Shown here in pieces: positions 44,112-53,703 of a stretch of DNA of 64,000 nt. The translations under genes and the position numbers were made by a program. Position 1 is the stretch's first letter. The number at the start of each line of letters is the position of its first letter. The stretch is from CALKJP01 sp046299555 (GTDB lineage: Bacteria; Bacteroidota; Bacteroidia; JACCXN01), in the NCBI GenBank assembly GCA_046299555.1, contig JBKBHS010000001.1:1488001-1552000 (forward strand), in the 5' to 3' direction. The notes below the pieces were generated by a model. The model was not told the DNA's origin. It saw nothing but the letters and a program-made list of their open reading frames with translations, and made no database searches.

Positions 44112-46379
44112 ATGGCATTTGATATTGAAATGATTAAAAAAGTGTATGCCGAATTACCTGCTAAGGTAGAAGCTGCACGAAAATTAGTAGGTCGTCCGCT
44201 AACATTAGCTGAAAAAATTCTTTATGCACATTTACATAAAGATCAGAAACCTGAAGTTTTTGAAAGAGGAAAATCCTATGTAGATTTTGCTCCCGACAGA
44301 GTGGCCATGCAAGATGCAACAGCTCAAATGGCCTTATTGCAATTTATGCAATCCGGTCGTCCTAAAGTAGCAGTTCCTTCAACTGTTCACTGCGACCATT
44401 TAATTACTGCTAAAGTTGGTGCAAAAGAAGATTTAGAAGTTGCAAATAAAGAAAGTAAAGAGGTTTATGATTTCTTAGCCTCTGTTTCAAAAAAATATGG
44501 AATTGGTTTTTGGAAACCCGGAGCCGGTATTATTCATCAAGTAGTTTTAGAAAATTATGCATTTCCTGGAGGAATGATGATAGGAACTGACTCCCATACT
44601 GTGAATGCAGGCGGTTTAGGAATGATTGCTATTGGTGTTGGTGGTGCTGATGCCTGCGATGTAATGGCAGGATTACCCTGGGAGCTTAAAATGCCTAAAC
44701 TTATTGGAATTAAACTTACCGGAAAATTAAATGGATGGACAGCGCCCAAAGACGTAATTTTAAAAGTAGCAGGCATTCTAACAGTAAAAGGAGGAACCGA
44801 TGCCATTGTAGAATATTTTGGTGAAGGAGCTTTATCTATGAGTTGTACCGGAAAAGGTACTATATGCAACATGGGTGCAGAAATTGGAGCAACCACATCT
44901 ACTTTTGGATACGATGAAAGTATGGAGCGATATTTACGTGCTACCGGAAGAGCCGATGTTGCTGATTTAGCCAATACAGTAAAAGAACATTTAACTGCCG
45001 ATCCGGAAGTTTATGCAAATCCTGAAAAATACTTCGATCAAGTAATTGAAATTAATTTATCAGAATTAGAACCTCACTTAAATGGTCCTTTTACACCTGA
45101 TTTGGCAACTCCAATTTCTAAAATGAAAGAAGCTGCAGCTAAAAATGGCTGGCCTACAAAAGTTGAAGTTGGTTTAATTGGTTCTTGTACTAACTCTTCT
45201 TACGAAGATATTTCTCGTGCGGTTAGTTTAGCTAAGCAAGTAACAGAAAAGAATTTAAAAACCAAAGCCGAATTTACCATTACTCCCGGCTCTGAACAAG
45301 TACGATATACCATTGAAAGAGATGGTTTCTTAGATATTTTTGATAAAATTGGTGCTAAAGTTTTTGCAAATGCATGTGGCCCATGTATTGGAATGTGGAA
45401 TAGAATGGGGGCTGAAAAACAAGAAAAAAATACAATTGTACACTCATTTAACAGAAATTTTGCAAAACGTGCCGATGGTAATCCTAATACCTATGCATTT
45501 GTTGCTTCTCCTGAAATAGTTACTGCACTTGCCATTGCAGGTGATTTAACTTTCAATCCTATAACCGATACTTTAACCAACGAAAAAGGAGAACAAGTAA
45601 AATTAGATCCTCCGGTAGGTGACGAATTACCTAAAAAAGGATTTGCTGTAGAAGACCCGGGATATATTGCTCCTGCTGAAGATGGAAGTAAAGTTGAGGT
45701 GATTGTATCTCCAACATCAGATCGTTTACAATTATTAGAGCCATTTCCGGCTTGGGAAGGTACCGACTTAAAAGGATTAAAACTTTTAATTAAAGTGAAA
45801 GGTAAATGTACTACAGACCATATATCAATGGCCGGACCATGGTTAAAATATCGTGGGCATTTAGATAACATATCCAATAACTTATTAATTGGTGCAGTTA
45901 ACTTTTTTAACGATAAAACCGATTGTGTTAAAAATCAATTAACAGGTCAATACGAAAGTGTACCAAAGGTACAACGCCAATATAAAGCAAAAGGAATTGG
46001 TTCAATTGTAGTTGGTGATGAAAACTATGGTGAAGGTTCATCAAGAGAACATGCTGCAATGGAACCAAGACATTTAGGGGTTCGTGCAGTATTGGTAAAA
46101 TCATTTGCACGTATTCACGAAACTAATCTAAAGAAACAAGGCATGTTGGCTTTAACCTTTGCTAATAAGGATGATTATAACAAAATTTTAGAAGACGATA
46201 CCATTGATATTATTGGTTTAACCAACTTTACCCCTGGAGTTCCATTAACAATTGTACTTCACCATGCTGATGGAACAACAGAAGAAATTAAAGCTAATCA
46301 CAGTTATAATGCGCAACAAATAGAATGGTTTAAAGCAGGTGGTGCATTAAATATTATACGTTCTATTATAAAAGCGTAA
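44112..46379 (+). CDS. Aconitate hydratase
   Basis: A 755-residue aconitase of the mitochondrial-like class, interconverting citrate and isocitrate in the TCA cycle. The [4Fe-4S] ligands are in GLIGSCTNSSYED and NACGPCIGMW. Other family marks are TVHCDHLI, MIGTDSHTVNAGGLGMIAIG and, in the swivelling C-terminal domain, GENYGEGSSREHAAMEPRHL-type residues (seen here as DENYGEGSSREHAAMEPRHL). Full length for the class. Monocistronic, with its own terminator. Confidence 0.95.
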   Translation: MAFDIEMIKKVYAELPAKVEAARKLVGRPLTLAEKILYAHLHKDQKPEVFERGKSYVDFAPDRVAMQDATAQMALLQFMQSGRPKVAVPSTVHCDHLITAKVGAKEDLEVANKESKEVYDFLASVSKKYGIGFWKPGAGIIHQVVLENYAFPGGMMIGTDSHTVNAGGLGMIAIGVGGADACDVMAGLPWELKMPKLIGIKLTGKLNGWTAPKDVILKVAGILTVKGGTDAIVEYFGEGALSMSCTGKGTICNMGAEIGATTSTFGYDESMERYLRATGRADVADLANTVKEHLTADPEVYANPEKYFDQVIEINLSELEPHLNGPFTPDLATPISKMKEAAAKNGWPTKVEVGLIGSCTNSSYEDISRAVSLAKQVTEKNLKTKAEFTITPGSEQVRYTIERDGFLDIFDKIGAKVFANACGPCIGMWNRMGAEKQEKNTIVHSFNRNFAKRADGNPNTYAFVASPEIVTALAIAGDLTFNPITDTLTNEKGEQVKLDPPVGDELPKKGFAVEDPGYIAPAEDGSKVEVIVSPTSDRLQLLEPFPAWEGTDLKGLKLLIKVKGKCTTDHISMAGPWLKYRGHLDNISNNLLIGAVNFFNDKTDCVKNQLTGQYESVPKVQRQYKAKGIGSIVVGDENYGEGSSREHAAMEPRHLGVRAVLVKSFARIHETNLKKQGMLALTFANKDDYNKILEDDTIDIIGLTNFTPGVPLTIVLHHADGTTEEIKANHSYNAQQIEWFKAGGALNIIRSIIKA

Positions 46380-46394
46380 ATATTTTAATTAAAT

Positions 46395-46427
46395 AAAAAA
46401 ATCCCCGATTTTTCGGGGATTTTTTAT
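46395..46427. terminator. Bidirectional terminator after aconitase
   Basis: The stem AATCCCCGA/TCGGGGATT, with A- and T-runs on both sides, lies between convergent genes and can serve both. Confidence 0.9.
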
Positions 46428-46448
46428 TTATATGAGTTTTGGATATTA

Positions 46449-47297
46449 TTAGAAGTAGAAAAAGAAATTAATAGCCGCGTTTAAATTGTCTAATCCCATA
46501 CCTATACTACTTAATTTAGCCGGGTTTCTTGGGGTTGTAATAGTTTCTACCTGCATGGTTTCACTATTCCAATATTCGTTGGTAGTGTATCCTCTTCCAA
46601 CTATACTAAAACCACCGGTGTATCCAAATTCACCTCCTAAAGAAGCTTTAGCTGAGAAGAAATATTCAACACCCACAAAACCACGAGCACCCATAAAAAA
46701 GGTGTTTCCATTAAATACTTCGATTGGACGACTTGCTAAAGTACCCAAATAAGTTTGAGGTGCAGTAAAATCGGCATTAATTGGATTTCCATATTGTGTT
46801 CTAATAGTTGAACGGCTAAATCCTATTAAACCTTCATATCCATAAACACCTTGAAAGCGACTTTTACCTCTTCTGTTTTCAATACCTATAGCAAGTGTAC
46901 CGTTAACAAAATTTGTTTTTAAATTATCTTCCACAAATGTGGGATTATCAGGGTCGAATGTTAATACACTTTGCGGTACTGTAAAATTAGCATTTAATTC
47001 ACCGGCTCCTACACCAACTCTAGATCGTAAAGCTTTGGTATCGCTTTTCATTTTTTTAACCCAAATACCGGTTTGATTGGGTCCTGTAAAAATTGATACA
47101 GGTTGAGCAGCATGATTCATTTGAAATAAAAGCACGGTAGGAGCATAAACTCCAATTGCCCATTCCCCTTGTTCAGGGAAAATATATGTTCCTTTTTTTG
47201 AAACATATTTGGATTTATCATTTTCTGTAGTTTGACTATAGGTGAGCGAGCTACTAAAAATTAAAAATGATAAACCTATTATCAATTGTTTTTTCAT
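46449..47297 (-). CDS. Unknown exported protein, probable outer-membrane barrel
   Basis: A 282-residue protein with a signal peptide (1-21, ending SLTYS before QTT). The remainder has many short aromatic and glycine-rich strands (GEWAIGVYAPTVLLFQM, RFQGVYGYEGLIGFSRS, NTFFMGARGFVGVEYFF, ASLGGEFGYTGGFSIVG) and ends in a terminal aromatic (INFFFYF), as expected of an outer-membrane beta-barrel. No specific family was recognised. Next gene upstream is a small lipoprotein 77 bp away, possibly the same transcript. Confidence 0.78.
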   Translation of the reverse strand: MKKQLIIGLSFLIFSSSLTYSQTTENDKSKYVSKKGTYIFPEQGEWAIGVYAPTVLLFQMNHAAQPVSIFTGPNQTGIWVKKMKSDTKALRSRVGVGAGELNANFTVPQSVLTFDPDNPTFVEDNLKTNFVNGTLAIGIENRRGKSRFQGVYGYEGLIGFSRSTIRTQYGNPINADFTAPQTYLGTLASRPIEVFNGNTFFMGARGFVGVEYFFSAKASLGGEFGYTGGFSIVGRGYTTNEYWNSETMQVETITTPRNPAKLSSIGMGLDNLNAAINFFFYF

Positions 47298-47374
47298 ATT
47301 TATTCGATTTTAAAAGTCAATAAAAAAGATTAAATTATCCAACTAAACCTTAATTGTAAATAAGGAGAAAAGAT

Positions 47375-47866
47375 TTAGTTAAAATATAAATCTTCTATTA
47401 CAGTTTGATCCTTACTAACTTGAACAGTAACAGGAGTTAATGAATATACTTTTCTATTCGATTGAGCGGGAGAAATGCTTGTAATTTGATCTGCAGTAAA
47501 ATCATCGGCATAAATTGTTAAGTTTACAACTTTATAACGAGCAGGTACTGTAAGCATATATTCGCCTTTTGAGTCAACTGTTGTTTTTACAATTGCATCT
47601 GCATATGTTCCACTTGGGTTAGTTATCAAATCTGATGAATTAAAACGTGCATAAATCACTGTTCCTGCCGGTACGTTTTCAAAATTTTGATACATTGTTG
47701 TAAGAGTATCGTTGGTTGTGTTTAGGTTGGCTTTTACAGCTCCTTTTACAAAGGCTAATTCGGGTTTGTAATTAAAAGTTAATTCTTCTTTTTCTTTTTT
47801 AGAACAAGAAACAATTAAAGTTATACTTGCTATAACAAGTAAACTTAAAAACTTAAATTTTTTCAT
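47375..47866 (-). CDS. Unknown lipoprotein
   Basis: A 163-residue protein with a lipoprotein signal: hydrophobic core, then lipobox IVSC (Cys21) followed by the charged stretch SKKEKEE. The mature part looks like a single beta-sandwich with a carboxypeptidase-regulatory-like pattern (VKGAVKANLNTTNDTLTTMY and DSKGEYMLTVPARYKVVNLT). It may work with the barrel protein encoded downstream. A TAAATTTG promoter motif lies upstream. Confidence 0.78.
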   Translation of the reverse strand: MKKFKFLSLLVIASITLIVSCSKKEKEELTFNYKPELAFVKGAVKANLNTTNDTLTTMYQNFENVPAGTVIYARFNSSDLITNPSGTYADAIVKTTVDSKGEYMLTVPARYKVVNLTIYADDFTADQITSISPAQSNRKVYSLTPVTVQVSKDQTVIEDLYFN

Positions 47867-47895
47867 AAAGCTTTAAATTTTATTGGTTAACAAAG

Positions 47896-47903
47896 CAAAT
47901 TTA
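47896..47903 (-). promoter_or_regulatory. -7 promoter motif of lipoprotein gene
   Basis: Minus-strand TAAATTTG fits TANNTTTG, 29 bp before the start. Confidence 0.45.
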
Positions 47904-47965
47904 GATAAAACTAAATTGTTTAAACTATGATTTTCATCATTTTACTAAAAAGTAATTATTTAAAA

Positions 47966-47996
47966 TAAAAAAAAAAGAGGCAATAATGCCTCTTTT
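47966..47996 (-). terminator. Terminator of peroxiredoxin gene
   Basis: AAAAGAGGCA/TGCCTCTTTT forms a 10-bp stem with a 4-nt loop. Read on the minus strand, a T-run follows. It lies 22 bp past the peroxiredoxin stop. Confidence 0.8.
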
Positions 47997-48018
47997 AAAA
48001 TGTATTATATTTAGAAAA

Positions 48019-48651
48019 TTAATGTTTGGCCAGATATTCAGCAATTCCTTCGTGAGTTGCTTTTAAACCTTCAGAGCCTTTTCTCCAGTTTGCAGGGCAA
48101 ACCTCACCTTTTTCTTCAAAATATTGAAGAGCATCTACCATACGAAGCGCTTCTTCAACACTTCTACCTAAAGGAAAGTTATTTACAATTTGATGTTGTA
48201 CAATACCATTTTTGTCAATTAAAAATAAACCACGGTATGCAATCATAGGTCCGCTGGTGGTCATTTCACCTTCTTCGTTGTATTCATATTCTCCGGCTAA
48301 TACTCCGTAGTTGATAGAAATGGTTTTAGTAGTATCAGCTACAATAGGATAGGTTATTCCTTTAATACCACCTTTGTCTTTTGGTACTTGCAACCATCCC
48401 CAGTGTGATTGCTCTGTATCGGTTGAGCAAGCAACAACAGCTACATTTCTTTTTTCAAATTCAGGTAGAGCTTCCTGAAAAGCATGCAATTCTGTTGGAC
48501 AAACAAACGTAAAGTCTTTTGGATAGAAGAAAAACACAACGTGTTTTTTACCTAAGTATTGGTCTAATGAGAAGTTTTCTACAATTTCTTCTCCGTTAAT
48601 TACTGCCTGTGCTTTAAAAACAGGCGCTTTTTTTCCTACTAATACTGACAT
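48019..48651 (-). CDS. 2-Cys peroxiredoxin (AhpC/Prx1 type)
   Basis: A 210-residue peroxiredoxin that reduces hydrogen peroxide and alkyl peroxides. The peroxidatic Cys51 is in FTFVCPTELHAF and the resolving Cys (about 185) is in GEVCPANW, so it is a typical 2-Cys enzyme. The GGLG and YF elements of eukaryotic-like sensitive forms are only partly visible. No signal peptide, so cytosolic. Monocistronic with promoter motif and terminator. Confidence 0.95.
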   Translation of the reverse strand: MSVLVGKKAPVFKAQAVINGEEIVENFSLDQYLGKKHVVFFFYPKDFTFVCPTELHAFQEALPEFEKRNVAVVACSTDTEQSHWGWLQVPKDKGGIKGITYPIVADTTKTISINYGVLAGEYEYNEEGEMTTSGPMIAYRGLFLIDKNGIVQHQIVNNFPLGRSVEEALRMVDALQYFEEKGEVCPANWRKGSEGLKATHEGIAEYLAKH

Positions 48652-48695
48652 GATTATAATTTATTAAAGGTTTAACATTATGAACTTTTAGGTTA

Positions 48696-48703
48696 CAAAG
48701 TTA
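48696..48703 (-). promoter_or_regulatory. -7 promoter motif of peroxiredoxin gene
   Basis: Minus-strand TAACTTTG fits TANNTTTG, 44 bp before the start. Confidence 0.45.
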
Positions 48704-48751
48704 AATATTTATGCTTTGTGATTATATTAACATGTAATTAAGAATTATGTT

Positions 48752-49510
48752 TTATGGTATTGTAATTATTGCCAAAATAATTCCAATGATTATGGTAAAA
48801 AATTTATACATGCTAAAACGATGGTTTTCTGTACTTTCAAATAAAATTGTTGTTGATACATGTAAAAATATTCCACAAACAATACCCAGTAATTGTGTAT
48901 AAAATTCATTACCCGGAGCTACTGATAATTGTATTAACCCCCAGCTTGTAAAAGCACCTAAGGGGGCCATTGTTGCAAAAATTAATAGCCATAGAATACT
49001 TTTTGTTTTCGATGCATGAACATTCATTAGCATAGTCATAAGAATAAGTGTGATAGGTATTTTATGTAAAACTATACCTATTAGCATGGGTTTGGTGATT
49101 ATGTCGGCTGTATAGGTATGTATGTGCTCCACTGCAGTATCGGAATTTTCAATATGCCATCCACCTGAAAGTGGCATAGCCTCAATAAATGAATGTATGC
49201 ATAAACTTATAAACATGGCATAAGGCAATTTGTGGCCGTGATGATGTATGTGTCCATGTTCTAAACCTTCAGAAAAAAATTCAAGTAAAATTTGAAGCAG
49301 AAATCCTCCTAAAATATAGTACCCTATATTGTTGACATTGTGTTCATAAATTTCAGGAAGTAAATGAAGTATAACCAAAGCAAGCAAATAGGCTCCACTA
49401 AAAGCAATGAGCAATTTTACATATTGTTTATCTGCTTTTTTTAAAACAAATAATGCTAAACCGCTAAAAAAAACAACAAAAAATAAAATTGTAGTAACTA
49501 ATATGGCCAT
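48752..49510 (-). CDS. ZIP-family metal transporter
   Basis: A 252-residue, roughly eight-TM protein of the ZIP family, which imports zinc or related divalent metals. A histidine-rich cytoplasmic loop (GLEHGHIHHHGHK, about 82-94) precedes the metal-site helices: SLCIHSFIEAMPLSGGW with His and Glu in TM4, and GIVLHKIPITLILMTML with His in TM5. Its start directly follows the stop of the methyltransferase gene with no gap, so the two are co-transcribed. Confidence 0.87.
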   Translation of the reverse strand: MAILVTTILFFVVFFSGLALFVLKKADKQYVKLLIAFSGAYLLALVILHLLPEIYEHNVNNIGYYILGGFLLQILLEFFSEGLEHGHIHHHGHKLPYAMFISLCIHSFIEAMPLSGGWHIENSDTAVEHIHTYTADIITKPMLIGIVLHKIPITLILMTMLMNVHASKTKSILWLLIFATMAPLGAFTSWGLIQLSVAPGNEFYTQLLGIVCGIFLHVSTTILFESTENHRFSMYKFFTIIIGIILAIITIP

Positions 49511-50242
49511 TTATTTTTGAGCAAATAAAATTAATCTGTCAGACTCGATTTCGTTGTATGGATTTAAAGCATAATCGCCATATACATTAATAATTTGCAA
49601 ACCGGCTCTTTTTAAAAAGAGCTCAAAATCTTTAAATGTAAAAGCTTTTACACTTTCTACAAAGTTATATTTTTTATCACCGTCTGTTACTTCTATACTT
49701 TTAATAATATTTCCTTTAAAGAAATTTCGTTCAATTTTAAAATGAATATTATCTATAATTTTTTCTTCGGCAGGTACTAGCTTATTTATAACCTTAAATG
49801 CATTTAAAAAGTCAATAATTAAATACCCTCCGGGTTTTAAGCATTTATACATGTTATTAATAGCCTGCTGATGTTCTTTTTCTGTTTTAAAATATCCAAA
49901 GCTTGAAAATAAATTTACTGCTAAATTGTAATAATTTATTCTAAACAATTTTCGCATGTCATGCACATAAAACTGAAGGGTAGGATTTGCATGCTTTTGT
50001 GCTTCTTTAATGCTTTCAGACGAAATATCTATACCGTTTACAAAAAATCCAAGTTTGTTAAAAATAATGCTATGCCGACCTTTGCCACAAGCAATATCTA
50101 ATACCTTGTCGTTTGGATTTAGATGAATTTTCTGAGTAATATTATTAATAAAGAAAGCAGCCTCTATTTCATCTCGATTTTTGTACAAAATATGATAATA
50201 AGGACTATTAAACCAACTTTCAAACCATTCCTGTTCTTTCAT
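49511..50242 (-). CDS. SAM-dependent methyltransferase (class I)
   Basis: A 243-residue methyltransferase with a Rossmann core. VLDIACGKGRHSIIFNKLGF (about 47-66) is the SAM motif I, VNGIDISSESIKEAQ motif II, and LKPGGYLIIDFLNAF the later family block. The substrate is not evident. It is the first gene of a two-gene unit with the ZIP transporter and has a TACATTTG motif 22 bp upstream. Confidence 0.87.
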   Translation of the reverse strand: MKEQEWFESWFNSPYYHILYKNRDEIEAAFFINNITQKIHLNPNDKVLDIACGKGRHSIIFNKLGFFVNGIDISSESIKEAQKHANPTLQFYVHDMRKLFRINYYNLAVNLFSSFGYFKTEKEHQQAINNMYKCLKPGGYLIIDFLNAFKVINKLVPAEEKIIDNIHFKIERNFFKGNIIKSIEVTDGDKKYNFVESVKAFTFKDFELFLKRAGLQIINVYGDYALNPYNEIESDRLILFAQK

Positions 50243-50264
50243 GAAAATGCGAGGTAAAAGTTTG

Positions 50265-50272
50265 CAAATGTA
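50265..50272 (-). promoter_or_regulatory. -7 promoter motif
   Basis: Minus-strand TACATTTG fits TANNTTTG, 22 bp before the methyltransferase start. Confidence 0.45.
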
Positions 50273-50377
50273 ATAAAATATGCAGCATATATTTTAAATA
50301 ATTCTGCACCCACATTTTTATAAATCAATAGAATGTAGTAATTACATATTTTGTTACATTTACTCCACAAAATTATT

Positions 50378-53300
50378 ATGAAACATATCCTTCGTCTGTT
50401 TTTATTATTTTTTGCATTAGTTGTTTTTTCATTATCGTTAATAGCTCAGGAATTACGCTTTACGCATATAAATTCTGATAATGGTTTGTCGATGAGCGTT
50501 GTAAATACAATTCATCAAGATAAAAAAGGATTTATATGGATGGGAACGGAAGATGGCTTAAATCGATATGACGGTAGAAATATTATAGTTTTTAAAAACA
50601 AACCCGGTGATTCATTAACTATTTCAGATAATTGGATAACATCTATCGTATCAGACAACAATAATAATTTATGGATAGGAACAAAAGGTGGAGGGTTAAA
50701 TCTATACGATTATCGAAAAAATAATTTTAAATCATTTACTCATAATGATTCTATCGAAACATCTGTTTCGAGTGATTGGATAACAACTCTATTACTTGAT
50801 GAAGACAAAATTTGGGTTGGAACCGATAATGGATTAAATCTGTTTGACATAAAAAAACAAACATTTAAAAATATTCCAATTGGCAGCAAACCTGAAGAAC
50901 GTAACATATTAAGTTTATATGAAGATAAAAGCGGAATAATTTGGATAGGTACATTTAATGGTTTTTTTGCATTTAATCCAAAAACAAATAAAGCAAAATT
51001 ATATAAAGATGTAGATGCATTTGGAGAACCCAAAGTGAAATTTAGCGAACGTGTTTATGCATTTTTAGAAGATAATGAAAATAATTTTTGGATCGGAACA
51101 GATGCCACTTTAATTAAGTTTGACAGAAAGTTTAATACCTTTAAATATTACAAATTAAATAATGAACTAAATAATAATGATAGAATTAGAGCTATTATTC
51201 AAGATTCTTACGGTTGGATATGGGTTTCTACATTAGGAGCTGGTGTAAATATTTACGATAGAAAAACAGATTCGTTTAAATCATATAAAAATCAAGTTAA
51301 TAATAATAGTTCAATTTCAAACAATAATATCCGTTGTATTTTCGAAGATAAAGCTGGTTCAGTATGGATAGGAACAAATGGAGGAGGAGCCAATATTTAT
51401 CATCGTTCAAACAATCAATTTTATTTCTTTAAAAAAGAATCTGATAATCCAAATGGGCTAAGGCACTTTCCGATGGCATTATTAGAAGATTCAAAAGGTA
51501 ATTTGTGGATTGGAACCTATGAAGGGGGCGTTGTAAAAAAAGATGTTGAAACAAATACTTATCAATATTTTCCAAGAGAGATAAATAAAAATCATTATAG
51601 TTTTTTGTCATTGTATGAAACAACTGACGGAAAAATATGGATGGGATCATGGGGAGGAGGTTTAAATTATTATGATCCTTCAACCCAAAGCTTTTCCAAC
51701 CCAATTATTGAAGGAACTAAAGAAACAGATTTGCTGGATAATAACATATTGTGTTTATTACAAACCGATGAAAACACGCTTTGGGCAGGTACTTTAAAAG
51801 GACTGAATAAAATAAATTTAAACGATTTTAAAATCAAAAAATACACAACATTCGAAGGTCTTTCGTCCAATGCGGTTTTTTGTTTATATTTTGACAAAGC
51901 TGCCAATAAATTGTGGATAGGATTAAACAATGGTGGTATTAATTGTTTAAATTTATCTGATAACTCTATTAAGCAATATAAAAAACAAAAAAATAATTCT
52001 TCAAATTCAATAAGTAATAATACCGTAACATGTATTTTTGATGACGGTGCGGGAAATTTATGGATAGGAACTCGTGGAGGTTTAAATAAGTTTGATAAAA
52101 AAACAGAAAAATTTCAACATTACTTCGAAAAAGATGGACTTCCGAATGATTACATTTATGGAATACTTGGCGATAAAAATGGTAATTTATGGATAAGTAC
52201 CAATAACGGTTTAAGCAAGTTTAATCCCAACTTAAAAGAAAACGCATTTCGCAACTACTTCGAAATTGATGGAATTCAAGGAAATGAATTTAATCAAGGA
52301 GCATTTCATAAAGGGAAAAGCGGTAAACTATACTTTGGAGGTGTTAACGGATATAATGCGTTTTATCCCGAAGAAATAAAAAATAACACACATGTTCCAC
52401 CCATTGTAATTACATCATTTGTAAAAGCCGGTAAAGAAGCAGTTTTAGACACAATTATTTCAGAAAAAAAATATTTAGAATTATCATATAAAGATTACTT
52501 TTTCGAATTTGAATTTGTTGCACTCGACTTTGTATCGCCTTCTAAAAACATGTACTCATACAAATTAGAAGGTTTTGATTTAGATTGGTCGCAACCTTCA
52601 ACCCGAAACTATGCAAGCTATACGAATATTGGCGGAGGCGATTATATTTTTAGAGTAAAAGGTTCAAATAACGATGGTGTTTGGAATGAAGAAGGAGTAG
52701 CCATACATATAAAAATTATACCACCTTTTTATAAAACGAATACATTTATTATTGCATCCATATTAATTGGAATACTTTCAATTATATTATTTTTCAGATA
52801 TCGAACCAATAGAATTAGAGAAGAAAAAAGAGTATTAGAATTAAAAGTACAAGAACGCACCCTCGAATTAGCGCAAAAAAATAAAGATATTACCAGCTCA
52901 ATCGAATATGCTAAACGCATACAAGAAGCCATTTTACCACAACAAGAAGTAATTTTTAAAAATTTCCCACGCTCGTTTATATTATATAAGCCAAAAGATA
53001 TTGTTAGTGGCGATTTTTATTGGTTTGCCTCAAAGAACAACAAAAAAATAATTGCAGCAGTAGATTGCACCGGACATGGAGTACCGGGAGCATTTATGAG
53101 TATGATTGGTCATAATTTACTCAATCAAATTGTAATTGAAAACGGAATAACATCTGCAGCTGAAATTTTAAATCAATTAAATTTAGGAGTTCAGCAGGCA
53201 TTAAAACAAAATCAAAACTCAGAAACTCGCGATGGAATGGACGTATGCTTATGTATTTTTGATGACGAAAAAATGAAATTAGAATTTGCCGGAGCATACA

Positions 53301-53641
53301 GACCACTTTACATCATTGATAAAAATAAAAATTTACAAATTATCGAAGGCAATAAATTCCCTATTGGCGGAAATCAAATAAGCGGTGAAAGAAGATACAA
53401 CAGCCATACAATAGATATTAAATCAGGAGATACTTTTTACATGTTTAGCGATGGCTATGCCGACCAATTTGGCGGTGAAAAAGGAAAAAAATTTATGTTA
53501 AAACGTTTCCAGCAATTATTGATAGATATTTATGATTACAGCTTAAAAGGTCAAGGAGAATTATTAGATAAAAATATTGAACAATGGAAAAACGGAGCCG
53601 AACAAGTAGATGATATATTAGTAATTGGTATTAGATATTGA
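50378..53641 (+). CDS. Propeller sensor with SpoIIE-type serine phosphatase
   Basis: From the chosen ATG, 1087 residues. The signal peptide (about 1-23) fits this start better than an ATG nine codons upstream. A Reg_prop beta-propeller region runs from about 30 to 650, with many W-[IM]-G-T repeats (GFIWMGTEDGLNRYD, NNLWIGTKGGGLNLYD). A Y_Y_Y domain is at about 715-780, a TM at 787-806 and a coiled coil at about 808-850. A SpoIIE/PP2C phosphatase follows at about 865-1087 (VSGDFYW, AVDCTGHGVPGAFMSMIGHN, FSDGYADQFGG), with the metal-binding Asp residues present. It likely senses an extracellular ligand and dephosphorylates a cytoplasmic partner. SiaB and SiaC genes follow after one lipoprotein gene. 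Confidence 0.88.
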   Translation: MKHILRLFLLFFALVVFSLSLIAQELRFTHINSDNGLSMSVVNTIHQDKKGFIWMGTEDGLNRYDGRNIIVFKNKPGDSLTISDNWITSIVSDNNNNLWIGTKGGGLNLYDYRKNNFKSFTHNDSIETSVSSDWITTLLLDEDKIWVGTDNGLNLFDIKKQTFKNIPIGSKPEERNILSLYEDKSGIIWIGTFNGFFAFNPKTNKAKLYKDVDAFGEPKVKFSERVYAFLEDNENNFWIGTDATLIKFDRKFNTFKYYKLNNELNNNDRIRAIIQDSYGWIWVSTLGAGVNIYDRKTDSFKSYKNQVNNNSSISNNNIRCIFEDKAGSVWIGTNGGGANIYHRSNNQFYFFKKESDNPNGLRHFPMALLEDSKGNLWIGTYEGGVVKKDVETNTYQYFPREINKNHYSFLSLYETTDGKIWMGSWGGGLNYYDPSTQSFSNPIIEGTKETDLLDNNILCLLQTDENTLWAGTLKGLNKINLNDFKIKKYTTFEGLSSNAVFCLYFDKAANKLWIGLNNGGINCLNLSDNSIKQYKKQKNNSSNSISNNTVTCIFDDGAGNLWIGTRGGLNKFDKKTEKFQHYFEKDGLPNDYIYGILGDKNGNLWISTNNGLSKFNPNLKENAFRNYFEIDGIQGNEFNQGAFHKGKSGKLYFGGVNGYNAFYPEEIKNNTHVPPIVITSFVKAGKEAVLDTIISEKKYLELSYKDYFFEFEFVALDFVSPSKNMYSYKLEGFDLDWSQPSTRNYASYTNIGGGDYIFRVKGSNNDGVWNEEGVAIHIKIIPPFYKTNTFIIASILIGILSIILFFRYRTNRIREEKRVLELKVQERTLELAQKNKDITSSIEYAKRIQEAILPQQEVIFKNFPRSFILYKPKDIVSGDFYWFASKNNKKIIAAVDCTGHGVPGAFMSMIGHNLLNQIVIENGITSAAEILNQLNLGVQQALKQNQNSETRDGMDVCLCIFDDEKMKLEFAGAYRPLYIIDKNKNLQIIEGNKFPIGGNQISGERRYNSHTIDIKSGDTFYMFSDGYADQFGGEKGKKFMLKRFQQLLIDIYDYSLKGQGELLDKNIEQWKNGAEQVDDILVIGIRY

Positions 53642-53673
53642 TAAATAAAACTTTTTGATATAAAAATTTTAAT

Positions 53674-53681
53674 TAAATTTG
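53674..53681 (+). promoter_or_regulatory. -7 promoter motif
   Basis: TAAATTTG fits TANNTTTG, 22 bp before the lipoprotein gene. A TTTTTG 16 bp upstream is a weak -33 candidate. Confidence 0.45.
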
Positions 53682-53703
53682 TTTTTGTTAAAAATTAAAA
53701 ATT

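Noticed and set aside
44555..44974. 139-codon minus-strand frame
   Set aside because: Antisense to the aconitase gene, with the amino acid composition of a codon shadow.
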